In this document: piece by piece, positions 26,903 to 36,813 of the stretch | Layout: every line of letters starts with the position of its first letter | Position numbering within the stretch: position 1 is the stretch's first letter | DNA from: Paenibacillus lutimineralis | GTDB taxonomy: Bacteria > Bacillota > Bacilli > Paenibacillales > Paenibacillaceae | DNA length: 64,000 nucleotides | NCBI RefSeq assembly: GCF_003991425.1 | Contig: NZ_CP034346.1 | Span: 1,029,501-1,093,500 of the forward strand | Reading direction: 5' to 3' | Made by a program: the position numbers and the translations under genes | The notes under the pieces: generated by a model | What the model was told of the DNA's origin: nothing | Database searches by the model: none | What the model saw: the letters and a program-made list of their open reading frames with translations, nothing else

Positions 26903-29900
26903 GTGCGGAAAAAAAGTAAAAAAAGACTATCCCAATTCATGATTTGGATAATGGTATTGTTGATTATTTCAAGTCAGTCGATGATACTTCCAGGAAGCAC
27001 TACTTACGCTACAGAAGGGGAAGTTAATGGTTTGCCGATTGCGGCACAAGAAAAAACGATAGAACGTATTCCTCCGATAACGGTTGAAACCTACGTTGGT
27101 GAGCAACCAGCACTACCTTCGGTAATACAAGCAGTATATAGCGACACTACCACCACAGAGGTTACGGTTAGCTGGAATCCGATTGCGCCTTCGAACTATG
27201 CGCAGGTGGGAACCTTTAATGTAGAGGGAAGCGTAGAAGGAACGAGTATAAAAGCTGAAGCTGCAATCACGGTTATGGATAACCTTGGGGTAACAACTGA
27301 AAAGGTAGACATAGAGAGCTTTCTAGATGACCTTAAGAACAATGTCCCAGACGGCCAAGAGGCTGTATCGTATACGAATAATTATCAATCTATGGAACCG
27401 GAAGCTATGACTTTCATTAAAGGAAGTGGAATAGCTTCTGTAAATAATGGTTTAACAGTAGTGATAAGCAATTTGGATGGCAACAGAGCTATTGCAGCTT
27501 GGGATAAAGCTCCCTGGCTGTCAGCTGGAGTCATTGACGCAACTATGCGTTATACAAGCGCCAGTCAAAGTAATATTGGCTTTGTCCTGGGATCTAATGA
27601 TAGCAAACAAGGCATGTCCATCCGCTATGATTCCGATAAAAACTGGGTTATCCAGAGTCCGGATGGTACAGGCAAGTGGGAAACATTCGAGGGACCAGAA
27701 CTAAAAAAAGATACAGATTATCAAATTCAGATCGGCTTTCATGGAACAAAACTAGTGGTCAATGTGGACGGCGTGACTTACTACAATAAGGATACAGATT
27801 TAATGAGTTCGTCGACTGGGATTGGTCAGATTGGTCTTTATAAACGTTTTGAAACAGGGGAAGTCACCATCAAAGAGTTACGTATTGCAGGTGTAGGTTC
27901 GAAGGATAAACCTTCAAACATTATTAATTATTTTCAAGATTTTGAAGATCTCAATTATAACCCTAATTGGTCAGGGTTAAATGCCCAAGTCGTGAGCGAT
28001 CTTACGGGCAATAGAGTTCTTTCTATAAAAAAAGGGTCAAGTGAACGAGGCGTGGATTTGGATTCGCCGCAGATTCAACAGGGTACACTTTCGTTAGATT
28101 TCAAATTGGTTAATCCAGATAAGCTGGGTAACGGACAAGGATTTGCTTTTGGCTTCAGAATGAATGATTCGGCAAGCATATTCAATGAGATCGGGGTTGA
28201 CCCAAGCAGCTGGATACCGGAGTCTAATAGTGGTTGGGGAAGTAAGCTTGCGATTCCCTACCCGATTCAAGGCAGATGGAACAATCTTATGTTCAATTTT
28301 AAAGGAAAAACCATCACGGTATTTATGAATAAAAAGCAGATCGGCGATATTACTTTTGATCAATTTTCAGAAGCGGCAGGACGCTTCGGTCTTCGCATCA
28401 GAAGCACTGTAGAATTACAGATCGACAATGTGCAGTATACCAATCAGATCATTGAACCAAAGCAAATTGCTCAGTACAGCAATGATTTTCAAGATGGAAT
28501 TACAGGTAACTGGAGCGATGCAACACCTGCCATTATTGCAGAAGGTAGCAACCGAATATTAAAACTTTCTAATATTAATGGAAAGACATTAAATATGGAC
28601 GCACCGTCCCTACAAAGTGCAACATATTTGCTGGATGTTAAACCTGCAACCCAAAACATCGGATTTGTTATAGGCGACGATGCTCTTGTTAAATATGAAG
28701 GGACGAAATGGATTTTGAATAAAGGTGCCGACAGCATTGATTTTGTCGCATCCGATAGTAAAGATTACAGTCCTAAACCTTATATCTGGAATAAAGTAGG
28801 TCTCCAATATTCCGACTCGTCCGTAACCTTAAGTATCAACGGTGCTGAATTGCATGCAAGCTTACATGGAGGTCAGCAATTCGGAGAAGGGCGTTTCGGA
28901 GTGATGGCTCAAGATTCCATTTATATCGATAATATTCTCTTTACCGAAGAATTTCTCGAAATGAATACCTCCTCCTTACATGCCGACAAACTGAGCTATG
29001 AAGAGTATTACGAAGGCGATTCCATACTTAACTGGGAAGGGTTTAGTGGCACGCCGCAGATTTCCAATGGATATTTGCATGGTACACTTGATGCCGGAGT
29101 AACTGCTTTCAATAAGGATGTAAAACCGGTATCAAATGGAATATATCAAGTGAAAATGCAAGGAAATGGAGTAGCCGGTATTAAATTAGGCAATATAGCT
29201 ATTTTTCAGGCAAGTCAGGGAAAATGGAACTATCAGCTGGATGGCAGTAACGATATCATGGAAATTGGCAACGCCAACGAAATGGCATCAGGCAAAGATT
29301 ACACGCTGCGTGTACAAATGATTGAAAAGGAATTAAGTCTATATGTGAATGGAATTTTGGTTGGTAGTGCGCCAGTAGTTGGATTCACACCAGGGACATT
29401 TGGAATTTATAATTCTGGAAATCATGCCATTCAGGTTAAGGTAGACGCAATTACTGCAGAAGAGATCAGAGTGTATGAACCTGATTATACGACGCAGAAC
29501 TGGGGTCCTCTTGATAGTAGTAAACCAGTGGTCCTCAATAACGGAGAAGGTCTAATCCAATTGAATATGCCAGGTGTTGCTCTAGCCGTGGATAAGGATA
29601 GCCCTAAATTAATTGATCAAAAGGTAGCCTTTGATTTTAAAACGAGTGCTTCCGCAGGATCAGACGGTGGCCGATATGGTTTTATACTAAGAGGGTCCGC
29701 TGCTGACAGTTATGTATCGGTTGTTCACGATATTAATGGAAAATGGAAGATAACCGCAAATGGGAATGAGGTATCCTTTCCGAACACATACCAGATGAAT
29801 GCAGATACGTTCTATCACATCGACCTTCGTATGGTGGGGACTACGGTTAGTCTGAAAATTACGGATTCCAACGGCGTGACAACGGATATGGGTTCGGTAT

Positions 29901-32900
29901 CTGAAGATGTAATGACCTTGCAACCAGGTTGGTTTGGACTTCGCTCTTGGTATGGAAGCAAGCAGATGACAGTGAGTCATTTAAAGATAGTAGAACTGGA
30001 GTCGCTGCCTAAGCTTCAGATTTCTTCAGAGACAGATACGATTATGAAAGATGGTTTGAAGGTTACGGTATATAAAGATTTCCCAGGCATCGTTGAATAT
30101 CAAGTTGATGATCGCGTGCTACAGGCAAATGTGGAGCAAACGAATAGCTTGAAGATCAACAATATGGATTATGTGCCACGTACCGTGTCCCAAAAAGAGA
30201 GCGATAGCAAATATCTGTATACGATGACGATTGATGAGATCGGCGTTGTGATTGAAGGACATATCGAGGCAAAGGCAAATAATGTGGTTCGTTTTGAAAT
30301 CGATAAAATAACCGAAAACTCAGATTTTGTAGTCCGGTCGATGCAAATGAACAATTCACTTATCCACGTGAATAGTGCTATGGCAGGCGCTACTTATGCA
30401 TGGAATAAATCGGATGGAGCATGGCACGGACTTACGGAAGAACTAGTTGATAATATGTCCCAAATGAAGCAAAGCAGTACGATTGGAGTTACGATGGCCA
30501 TGGTGAGTGGTAATGGCTTGGGAGCATCGGTAGAGAACAATGTAATCAGTGGTGGTAATAAATTAATCGTCACTACAGAGAAGAAACCACTAGTCAATAA
30601 AGTGACGGTGAAACCGGGCGTTTGGACTTATCGCCATATTCAAAGTAATGAAACCGAAGTTCTGCCTTGTTATGAAGTTGTTGTGACCGAAGACCGGAAT
30701 AACGACGGAATAACGGATTGGCAGGATGCGGCTGTCGCTTACCGGACGGAGATTTACAAAGAGCCGTTTGGTGCGCAGGATATGAAGAACAATATGATGT
30801 ACATTGCTTTCAACTTTGCAAGTCAAGCGAATGATCCGTTCTTGAATACTCTGGATACGGGCAAAATCCTGTACAATTATACAGATGGTTTTGGACAGAT
30901 GATCCTTCATAAGGGCTATCAGGCGGAAGGGCATGATGATGATATTCCTTCCTACTCCAATATTGGCGTAAGACAAGGCGGGTTGGAGGAGTTCAATTAT
31001 TTGATCGATGAGGGAGATAAGTATAACCTAAATATCGGTGTCCATCTCAATGCCACAGAGTACCATCTCGATGCCAACGAGCTGAATTATTCCGACTTAA
31101 CTGGCGCTACAACAAATGGACCGAAGACGGATAAGTTGTCTAAAGGTTGGGATTGGATCGATACGTCTTACTATGTAGATCAGACAAAGGATGTCCTGAG
31201 CGGTAATCTGGAGAAGCGGTTCAAAGATCTATATAACCTTACTAAAGATCCTACCAACCCGAATGATCCTACATTAGATTTCTACTATATCGACGTTTAT
31301 ACCGGAAATGACTACAACGCCTATAAACTGTTGCAATACGCCAATAACCTTGGTCTAAAAGTAGGTACAGAATTTGCCGGTCCGCTAGAGCCGGGCGTGG
31401 ATTTTGTTCACTGGGGTCCGGATTTAGGATATCCGAATAAAGGAAATAAGAGCATTCTTTCTAGAATGGTGAAGAACAATTTGGATATATTTGTTGGAAA
31501 TGCGTTGTTTAAAGGACAAAAAATACCTGGTGTGACAACTTGGGGTGATTCCAAACCGGATTTACAGCAGGGGGTAACGGTATTCTACAATGAAGTATTA
31601 CCGACTAAGTACATGCAACATTTCGGTGTTCTGAAATATGAACAAGATCAAATTACTTTTGATAATGATGTTATCTCTAAGAGAAATAAATCAACCGGCA
31701 TGGTTGAGTTGTCCAAGAACGGAAAGTTGATTTCTTCTTGGAAAGATACTGGAACGACTACCGATGAATCAGTGCGTCATACAGGTGAGGCGAATTCTTT
31801 AATTCCATGGGTTTGGGATATGAAGACCAATAAAACATTGGGTGTTAACGAAGGAGCGAAGCTGTACCACTGGAACACAACGGGTAACACGACTACTTGG
31901 CAATTGACGGATGAATTTAAAGATGTGAAACAGTTTAATATGTACGAGTTGACCCAACAAGGTAAAGTACTAGTCGATACACTTGTTGCTCAGAATGGAT
32001 CTCTTACGATTAGTAAGGCCAAGAAAAACACGTCTTATGTACTGTATCCCGCATCGGCTGATGCATTGACTTTGGTACCTAACGCAGGAAATTGGGGAGA
32101 AGGCAGTCTGATCAAGGATTTTGCCTTCAATTCAGAGCAGTTTAATGTTCCAGGATCATGGACAGTTGATGATGCGACCAACGTTGCAATCAAGACTGTA
32201 CAAGGTGATACCGAATACGATATCAGCAAGGAAATGAATCGTTCGAATTGGAATAAATACGCAGAGGTTGGAAGCAAAGCTGGTGTATTGTCACAGGAGA
32301 TTACCGGGCTGCAGCCTGGTCAGGATTACACCGTAGGGGTGTGGACCTTGACAGAGAAGGGAAGAAAATCATCACTTCAGGTTACGGTTAACGGTACAAC
32401 CTATTCCAATGATGTGACAGGGAAGGATGGTACCCATAAATCCTCCTTCAAATATGTCGATACCAAATGGCAAAGAATGAATGTTGAATTTAAGGTTCCT
32501 GCAGGAGTTACTACCGCAACGGTTAAGCTTGTAGCTGATTCGGGAGCGGGTACAGTACAATTCGATGATGTCCGCATTTGGAAGCATACGACAGTTGAAA
32601 AGGACCCTACCAATAAGGGGTACGTTGTCTATGAGGATTTTGAAAATGTGTATGAAGGATGGGGACCGTTTGAGTATGGCGGCGGATCTAGACAAATTCA
32701 TATTGCAAGCGACCAAAGCAATCCTCATGATAATAATCCAATCGTTCACGCATCCGAGAACAAAATGGGTCCAGTGATGACCTGGGTTCTGAATGGAGAA
32801 AATTCGTTGAAAGTTAATGAAACAGATGTTGGTCAATTAATAAAAACGAATGAATCCAGCGTAAAATTAAAACCGAATACAGAATATGAATTAGGTTTTA

Positions 32901-34336
32901 TTTACACATTAGAAGCGTATGCTGGCTATGAGGTTTCTGTACAATCACGCTCCACAGGAGCTGTCGTGTTGAAGGAAACGCTTGATAAATTACCTAATCC
33001 GGGTAATAAGGCTGGTGAAGGTGTTGGTTATATCCGATTCCAGAAACATTTTACGACAGGTGATCAAGATGATTACCAAGTTATTTTCAAAATGGTATCC
33101 AAAGGTTCGGGCAATCCTACGTCTGATTACGCCTTTATACTGGATGATTTCTACATTAAAGCAAATGATGTTGATATTTCCAAAGAGCTTCTACAAAAAA
33201 CGATTGACGATGCTCTTATGTTGAAAAGTTCGGATTATACATCTGAAACCTGGGCAAGTGTTGCTATAGCTTTGGATAAAGCCGAGAAGATTTTGAAGGA
33301 TCCTGGCGCTTCGATCACTTCGTTAGATGAAGCACGAGTAGAACTTGAAAATGCGATAAAGGGTCTTATTTCAGTGGTAAACATTGTAGTCATTGAGGAG
33401 GTCAAGGTCGAAACGGAAGCCGGCTCAGCACCTGTACTGCCTGCAGATGTAACCGTGACCTTAAGTAATCAAACGACACAGAAGGTTTCAGTTGTATGGG
33501 AAGAAATTGATCCTACTAGTTACGCACAGGCGGGTACTTTCCAGGTGAGAGGTTCGGTTAGTGGGACTGACATTAAAGCGATTGCGACTGTAAATGTAAA
33601 GGCGAAGGACAGCACTAATCCGGGAACGAATCCAGGAACAGGATCAAACCCAGACACTGGATCAAGTCCAAGCACAGGCACGAAACCGGAGACCAATCCA
33701 AATCCAGGCACAGGAACAAATAATGGGTCTGATAAGGACAACGAATCTGGAACTAAGCCGGACATCGGCACCAACAAGCCTAAAGCATTCGTGGATACAG
33801 TTGGTCACTGGGCGAACAAGGAAATTGGAGCTCTTGCGAGCAAAGGCATCATTATGGGCATAACCGAGCAGAAATTCGCTCCGAATAGGACCATTAACCG
33901 TTCCGAAATCGCAGCTATGCTAACACGGGCACTTGGTCTTACGGTTGGTGGCACTACGTCATTTAAGGATGTTCCAGAAGACAAGTGGTATAGGGATGTT
34001 GTCATTGCCACGGCGGATGCAGGTTTGTTAAAGGGGTATGCAGGCAATATGTTTGAGCCTTTGAAACCTCTAAGCCGTCAAGAGATGGCCGTCATTATGG
34101 TTAGAGCTCTTGAATTGAAAGGGAAATTGCCAGACGCATCGGAAACTACGGAAATGGTACTTGCTCAATACAAAGATTCGGATCAGGCAGGAACTTGGTC
34201 CAAGCAGGCATTGGCTATTTGCATTGAGCTTGGACTCATGCAAGGAACCCCTGATCATAAACTCAATCCGAAAAGTAATCTGACCCGGGCGGAGGCAGCA
34301 GTTTTGTTTAGCAGATTATTAACGTTTCTGGACTAA
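26903..34336 (+). CDS. SLH-anchored GH101 endo-alpha-N-acetylgalactosaminidase
   Basis: A 2477-residue secreted enzyme. In order: basic signal peptide ending TTYAT; an Ig-like Big_4 domain (IPPITVETYVGEQPALPSVI); several ~190-residue LamG/concanavalin-like carbohydrate-binding modules (to about residue 1030); the GH101 beta domain and (beta/alpha)8 barrel (about 1050-1660) with candidate nucleophile Asp1464 in YIDVYTG and candidate acid/base Glu1490 in GTEFAG; further beta-sandwich modules; a FIVAR-like three-helix repeat; a second Big_4; a Gly/Thr/Asn/Pro linker; and three SLH domains from about residue 2293. GH101 enzymes release core-1 O-glycans from mucins. The start is GTG 26903, eight bases after AGGAGGA; the longer frame to 26714 lacks a signal peptide start. 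A terminator follows. Confidence 0.88.
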   Translation: MRKKSKKRLSQFMIWIMVLLIISSQSMILPGSTTYATEGEVNGLPIAAQEKTIERIPPITVETYVGEQPALPSVIQAVYSDTTTTEVTVSWNPIAPSNYAQVGTFNVEGSVEGTSIKAEAAITVMDNLGVTTEKVDIESFLDDLKNNVPDGQEAVSYTNNYQSMEPEAMTFIKGSGIASVNNGLTVVISNLDGNRAIAAWDKAPWLSAGVIDATMRYTSASQSNIGFVLGSNDSKQGMSIRYDSDKNWVIQSPDGTGKWETFEGPELKKDTDYQIQIGFHGTKLVVNVDGVTYYNKDTDLMSSSTGIGQIGLYKRFETGEVTIKELRIAGVGSKDKPSNIINYFQDFEDLNYNPNWSGLNAQVVSDLTGNRVLSIKKGSSERGVDLDSPQIQQGTLSLDFKLVNPDKLGNGQGFAFGFRMNDSASIFNEIGVDPSSWIPESNSGWGSKLAIPYPIQGRWNNLMFNFKGKTITVFMNKKQIGDITFDQFSEAAGRFGLRIRSTVELQIDNVQYTNQIIEPKQIAQYSNDFQDGITGNWSDATPAIIAEGSNRILKLSNINGKTLNMDAPSLQSATYLLDVKPATQNIGFVIGDDALVKYEGTKWILNKGADSIDFVASDSKDYSPKPYIWNKVGLQYSDSSVTLSINGAELHASLHGGQQFGEGRFGVMAQDSIYIDNILFTEEFLEMNTSSLHADKLSYEEYYEGDSILNWEGFSGTPQISNGYLHGTLDAGVTAFNKDVKPVSNGIYQVKMQGNGVAGIKLGNIAIFQASQGKWNYQLDGSNDIMEIGNANEMASGKDYTLRVQMIEKELSLYVNGILVGSAPVVGFTPGTFGIYNSGNHAIQVKVDAITAEEIRVYEPDYTTQNWGPLDSSKPVVLNNGEGLIQLNMPGVALAVDKDSPKLIDQKVAFDFKTSASAGSDGGRYGFILRGSAADSYVSVVHDINGKWKITANGNEVSFPNTYQMNADTFYHIDLRMVGTTVSLKITDSNGVTTDMGSVSEDVMTLQPGWFGLRSWYGSKQMTVSHLKIVELESLPKLQISSETDTIMKDGLKVTVYKDFPGIVEYQVDDRVLQANVEQTNSLKINNMDYVPRTVSQKESDSKYLYTMTIDEIGVVIEGHIEAKANNVVRFEIDKITENSDFVVRSMQMNNSLIHVNSAMAGATYAWNKSDGAWHGLTEELVDNMSQMKQSSTIGVTMAMVSGNGLGASVENNVISGGNKLIVTTEKKPLVNKVTVKPGVWTYRHIQSNETEVLPCYEVVVTEDRNNDGITDWQDAAVAYRTEIYKEPFGAQDMKNNMMYIAFNFASQANDPFLNTLDTGKILYNYTDGFGQMILHKGYQAEGHDDDIPSYSNIGVRQGGLEEFNYLIDEGDKYNLNIGVHLNATEYHLDANELNYSDLTGATTNGPKTDKLSKGWDWIDTSYYVDQTKDVLSGNLEKRFKDLYNLTKDPTNPNDPTLDFYYIDVYTGNDYNAYKLLQYANNLGLKVGTEFAGPLEPGVDFVHWGPDLGYPNKGNKSILSRMVKNNLDIFVGNALFKGQKIPGVTTWGDSKPDLQQGVTVFYNEVLPTKYMQHFGVLKYEQDQITFDNDVISKRNKSTGMVELSKNGKLISSWKDTGTTTDESVRHTGEANSLIPWVWDMKTNKTLGVNEGAKLYHWNTTGNTTTWQLTDEFKDVKQFNMYELTQQGKVLVDTLVAQNGSLTISKAKKNTSYVLYPASADALTLVPNAGNWGEGSLIKDFAFNSEQFNVPGSWTVDDATNVAIKTVQGDTEYDISKEMNRSNWNKYAEVGSKAGVLSQEITGLQPGQDYTVGVWTLTEKGRKSSLQVTVNGTTYSNDVTGKDGTHKSSFKYVDTKWQRMNVEFKVPAGVTTATVKLVADSGAGTVQFDDVRIWKHTTVEKDPTNKGYVVYEDFENVYEGWGPFEYGGGSRQIHIASDQSNPHDNNPIVHASENKMGPVMTWVLNGENSLKVNETDVGQLIKTNESSVKLKPNTEYELGFIYTLEAYAGYEVSVQSRSTGAVVLKETLDKLPNPGNKAGEGVGYIRFQKHFTTGDQDDYQVIFKMVSKGSGNPTSDYAFILDDFYIKANDVDISKELLQKTIDDALMLKSSDYTSETWASVAIALDKAEKILKDPGASITSLDEARVELENAIKGLISVVNIVVIEEVKVETEAGSAPVLPADVTVTLSNQTTQKVSVVWEEIDPTSYAQAGTFQVRGSVSGTDIKAIATVNVKAKDSTNPGTNPGTGSNPDTGSSPSTGTKPETNPNPGTGTNNGSDKDNESGTKPDIGTNKPKAFVDTVGHWANKEIGALASKGIIMGITEQKFAPNRTINRSEIAAMLTRALGLTVGGTTSFKDVPEDKWYRDVVIATADAGLLKGYAGNMFEPLKPLSRQEMAVIMVRALELKGKLPDASETTEMVLAQYKDSDQAGTWSKQALAICIELGLMQGTPDHKLNPKSNLTRAEAAVLFSRLLTFLD

Positions 34337-34412
34337 GTAAATGCCCGCCAATGATTTTGTGGAATATCATTTCAAAGAAGCTAGGGGATCGAAATAGGGT
34401 CCCTTACATGGA

Positions 34413-34450
34413 AAACGAGCCTTGGATGCAAATCCAGGGCTCGTTTCATT
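34413..34450 (+). terminator. terminator after the GH101 gene
   Basis: AAACGAGCCTTGGAT pairs with ATCCAGGGCTCGTTT around a GCAA loop; ends in TTTCATT. Confidence 0.85.
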
Positions 34451-34506
34451 GTATATAGCGATTTGATTCGCTTTGCGTTACAAACAGGACAAGTCCCTCT
34501 TCCTCT
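34450..34506 (-). pseudogene. fragment of the zinc-ribbon gene
   Basis: Minus-strand frame RGRGTCPVCNAKRIKSLYT matches the intact 56-residue protein at 25293-25463. The KALWKLPS segment before it is deleted, and the second Cys pair is missing. No ribosome site. Confidence 0.65.
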
Positions 34507-34511
34507 ATAAT

Positions 34512-34763
34512 ACTGATGATGAAACAGCAGAGAATCTAGAGTTTTCTTTTAATAAAGCTTATTGGATAGATGAAGGATTAAAGCAATTTGAAAGTAAAGA
34601 TAACTCATTGGATCATTACAAAAGAAAAGGGTTGGAAATTAGTTCTCCAACAGAATATTATTCAAGTAATACAAGAAGTTTATAATGAATCTTCTATTAA
34701 ATTAGAGAATGCAAGACTAAGCGGGTTACTAAGGTATCTTATTTTGGAAGAATACGTAATGTA
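34512..34763 (+). pseudogene. unrecognised frameshifted gene fragment
   Basis: Two frames join into one coherent helical sequence: DDETAENLEFSFNKAYWIDE from about 34512, then after a shift near 34590 ITKEKGWKLVLQQNIIQVIQ ... LLRYLILEEYVM, stopping at 34763. The residue composition looks like coding sequence, but there is no clear start. I do not recognise the family. Confidence 0.35.
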
Positions 34764-34786
34764 GACGGAGTGAATGTACGCTTTAT

Positions 34787-34832
34787 AATCTGAAGGAACA
34801 ACTTAGGAGTCGTTCCCTCGGATTATTTTGTT
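34787..34832 (+). terminator. terminator after the fragment
   Basis: AATCTGAAGGAAC pairs with GTTCCCTCGGATT, then ATTTTGTTT. Confidence 0.6.
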
Positions 34833-34916
34833 TATACAAAACGATACAGAGGCGTTTTGTGTATAGTGAGTTACGAAGTTATTTGATATTCTAAGTGTAC
34901 GGAATGTATGACAGGT

Positions 34917-34942
34917 AAAGCGCCGGTACAGGCGCTTTTTTT
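34917..34942 (+). terminator. orphan terminator before the NFACT gene
   Basis: AAGCGCC GGTACA GGCGCTT followed by seven T. No gene precedes it directly, so it marks the end of a lost gene. Confidence 0.75.
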
Positions 34943-34986
34943 GTGCCCATTTTTATGGAGTATCTCTGATGAGAGGAGGAATATTC

Positions 34987-36621
34987 ATGGCATTTGACGG
35001 TTTACTAATGCATCAACTTGCCAAAGAAATCAAGACTAATCTACCGATGACAATCCATAAGATCTTTCAAATTTCTGATACGGAGATTCTCTTGGATGGA
35101 CAATCAAACGAGCGTAAACTTAGGCTAATTATCAGCATTCATTCACAGAATAACCGTATAAATTTCACAGAAGAAAATTATTCGGAATCGAAACAGGAAA
35201 ATGAATTTTTGATATTACTGGAAAAACATCTACGCGCTGGTGTCATTCAAAGCATGGAGCAGGTCGGTGTGGAACGAATATACTGCTTTCAAATCAGTGC
35301 CCGGGCAGTTCGCTTCTCGCTTTACATTGAACTACTAGGCAAAGATGCAAATATCATTCTTGTCGATGAAGCGAATAACATTATTGGTGCAATGAAAGAA
35401 TCGCTCTGCAAAGCTAGTACGCGGACACTCTCACCTGAAGCCGCTTATCACCTTCCATTTGATTATAGCGGAAAACAGAATCCTTTTCGGCCGACTACCA
35501 TCCATCAAGCAGAGTCACTTGTAACACAGTTTCATGGTTTTTCGCCTCTGTTAAGCCGTGAAATTCAATACCGCATGCAACAGGGGCAGTCATTTGGCGA
35601 AATTATGGATGAGCTAAATAGAAGCGACAAGCTTTATTTGTCGGAAACAGAGCAGGGTATCCAGTTTCATTGCATTCCGCTTACACACTTGGGGAGGAAA
35701 TTGAGTTCTTATCCAATTATGGAAGGCGTAGATATTGCCTTGTATAAAATGCAAACTCGTCAGCAAACTGACAGTTTGCTCAAATTGGTGCGCAATGAAT
35801 TAATTAAACGCGCCCGAAAACTTTCAAAATTGGAGCAAGCAGTTCTTGAAGTCGGGCATTTTGAGCAATATCGTACCTATGCGGATCTACTTTACACATA
35901 CTATCATCTGCTTCCCCGTAACGTTGCTTCTGCCGATCTCAAGGATTTTATGACAGGAGAACTGCTTCATATTCCGTTAGACACCAAACTGAGTGCAAAA
36001 CAAAATGCTCAGAAATACTATGAAAAATACCGCAAAGGAAAAATGGCTCATACCAAACTCAAGGAACAAATTATGCTTTGTAAAATGGAAAAAGATTATT
36101 TCTTTCGGCTTGAGTCCCGACTGGAACTGGCTGAAGGCATAGATGTATTAGAAATTCGTAGGGAGCTAGAAAAACTCGGCTATTTCAAAGCAAAGAAAAA
36201 CCAATCAACGAAGAAAAGGCAGAACAGGAAGCCTAACATTATGACCTTTCAATTCTATAATGATATTAAAATCTTCGTAGGCAAGAACAGTATTCAGAAT
36301 GATTACCTAACATTCCATTATGCCAAGAAAGAGGATTTATGGCTGCACGTGAAAAGTTACCACGGAGCACATGTTGTTATAAATACCGCAACACCTGATG
36401 AAGAAACGTTATATTATGGGGCCTTACTGGCTGCTTACTATTCACAAATCAAGGGCTCTGGTCCGGTCGAAGTAAATTATTGTCAAGTCAAGACTCTTAA
36501 AAAGCCCAAAGGCGCCCCAATGGGATTGGTGTTACTTGGAGCCCATAAAACAATTTATGTCAGGCCAAAGGAAGAAGTTATTCAAAAGCTCCTGACCGAA
36601 AATTTAGTTCAGAAGGCGTAA
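34987..36621 (+). CDS. NFACT (RqcH/Rqc2-like) family protein, divergent paralogue
   Basis: A 544-residue homologue of RqcH, which binds stalled 50S-peptidyl-tRNA and directs addition of C-terminal alanine tails. NFACT-N (about residues 1-185, MAFDGLLMHQLAKEI), a helix-hairpin-helix and long coiled-coil middle (about 200-400), and NFACT-R near 440-530 (KKEDLWLHVKSYHGAHVVIN) are in the right order. In Bacillus RqcH the essential pair is Asp97-Arg98 in GLDRI; here it reads GVERI (Glu96-Arg97), a conservative change at the key aspartate. It may be a specialised paralogue beside a canonical rqcH elsewhere. ATG 34987 has AGAGGAGGA eight bases upstream; the frame to 34969 is not used. Single-gene unit with its own terminator. 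Confidence 0.85.
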   Translation: MAFDGLLMHQLAKEIKTNLPMTIHKIFQISDTEILLDGQSNERKLRLIISIHSQNNRINFTEENYSESKQENEFLILLEKHLRAGVIQSMEQVGVERIYCFQISARAVRFSLYIELLGKDANIILVDEANNIIGAMKESLCKASTRTLSPEAAYHLPFDYSGKQNPFRPTTIHQAESLVTQFHGFSPLLSREIQYRMQQGQSFGEIMDELNRSDKLYLSETEQGIQFHCIPLTHLGRKLSSYPIMEGVDIALYKMQTRQQTDSLLKLVRNELIKRARKLSKLEQAVLEVGHFEQYRTYADLLYTYYHLLPRNVASADLKDFMTGELLHIPLDTKLSAKQNAQKYYEKYRKGKMAHTKLKEQIMLCKMEKDYFFRLESRLELAEGIDVLEIRRELEKLGYFKAKKNQSTKKRQNRKPNIMTFQFYNDIKIFVGKNSIQNDYLTFHYAKKEDLWLHVKSYHGAHVVINTATPDEETLYYGALLAAYYSQIKGSGPVEVNYCQVKTLKKPKGAPMGLVLLGAHKTIYVRPKEEVIQKLLTENLVQKA

Positions 36622-36629
36622 AATATTGC

Positions 36630-36666
36630 AAAAGGCCTGTCCTCTCATAGGACGGGCTTTTGTTTT
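36630..36666 (+). terminator. terminator after the NFACT gene
   Basis: AAAAGGCCTGTCC pairs with GGACGGGCTTTT, followed by TGTTTT. Confidence 0.85.
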
Positions 36667-36813
36667 GAGAGACATAGCAATTTTTGATATATGACGATGG
36701 CTTACGAATCGAAATTTACGGGCCAGCAACCAAATCCATGTATCACAAATCACAGTATCGGTAAATACATTAAGTTAAATCGAGATTTATGGATGAATGC
36801 GGGGGTGTGATCT

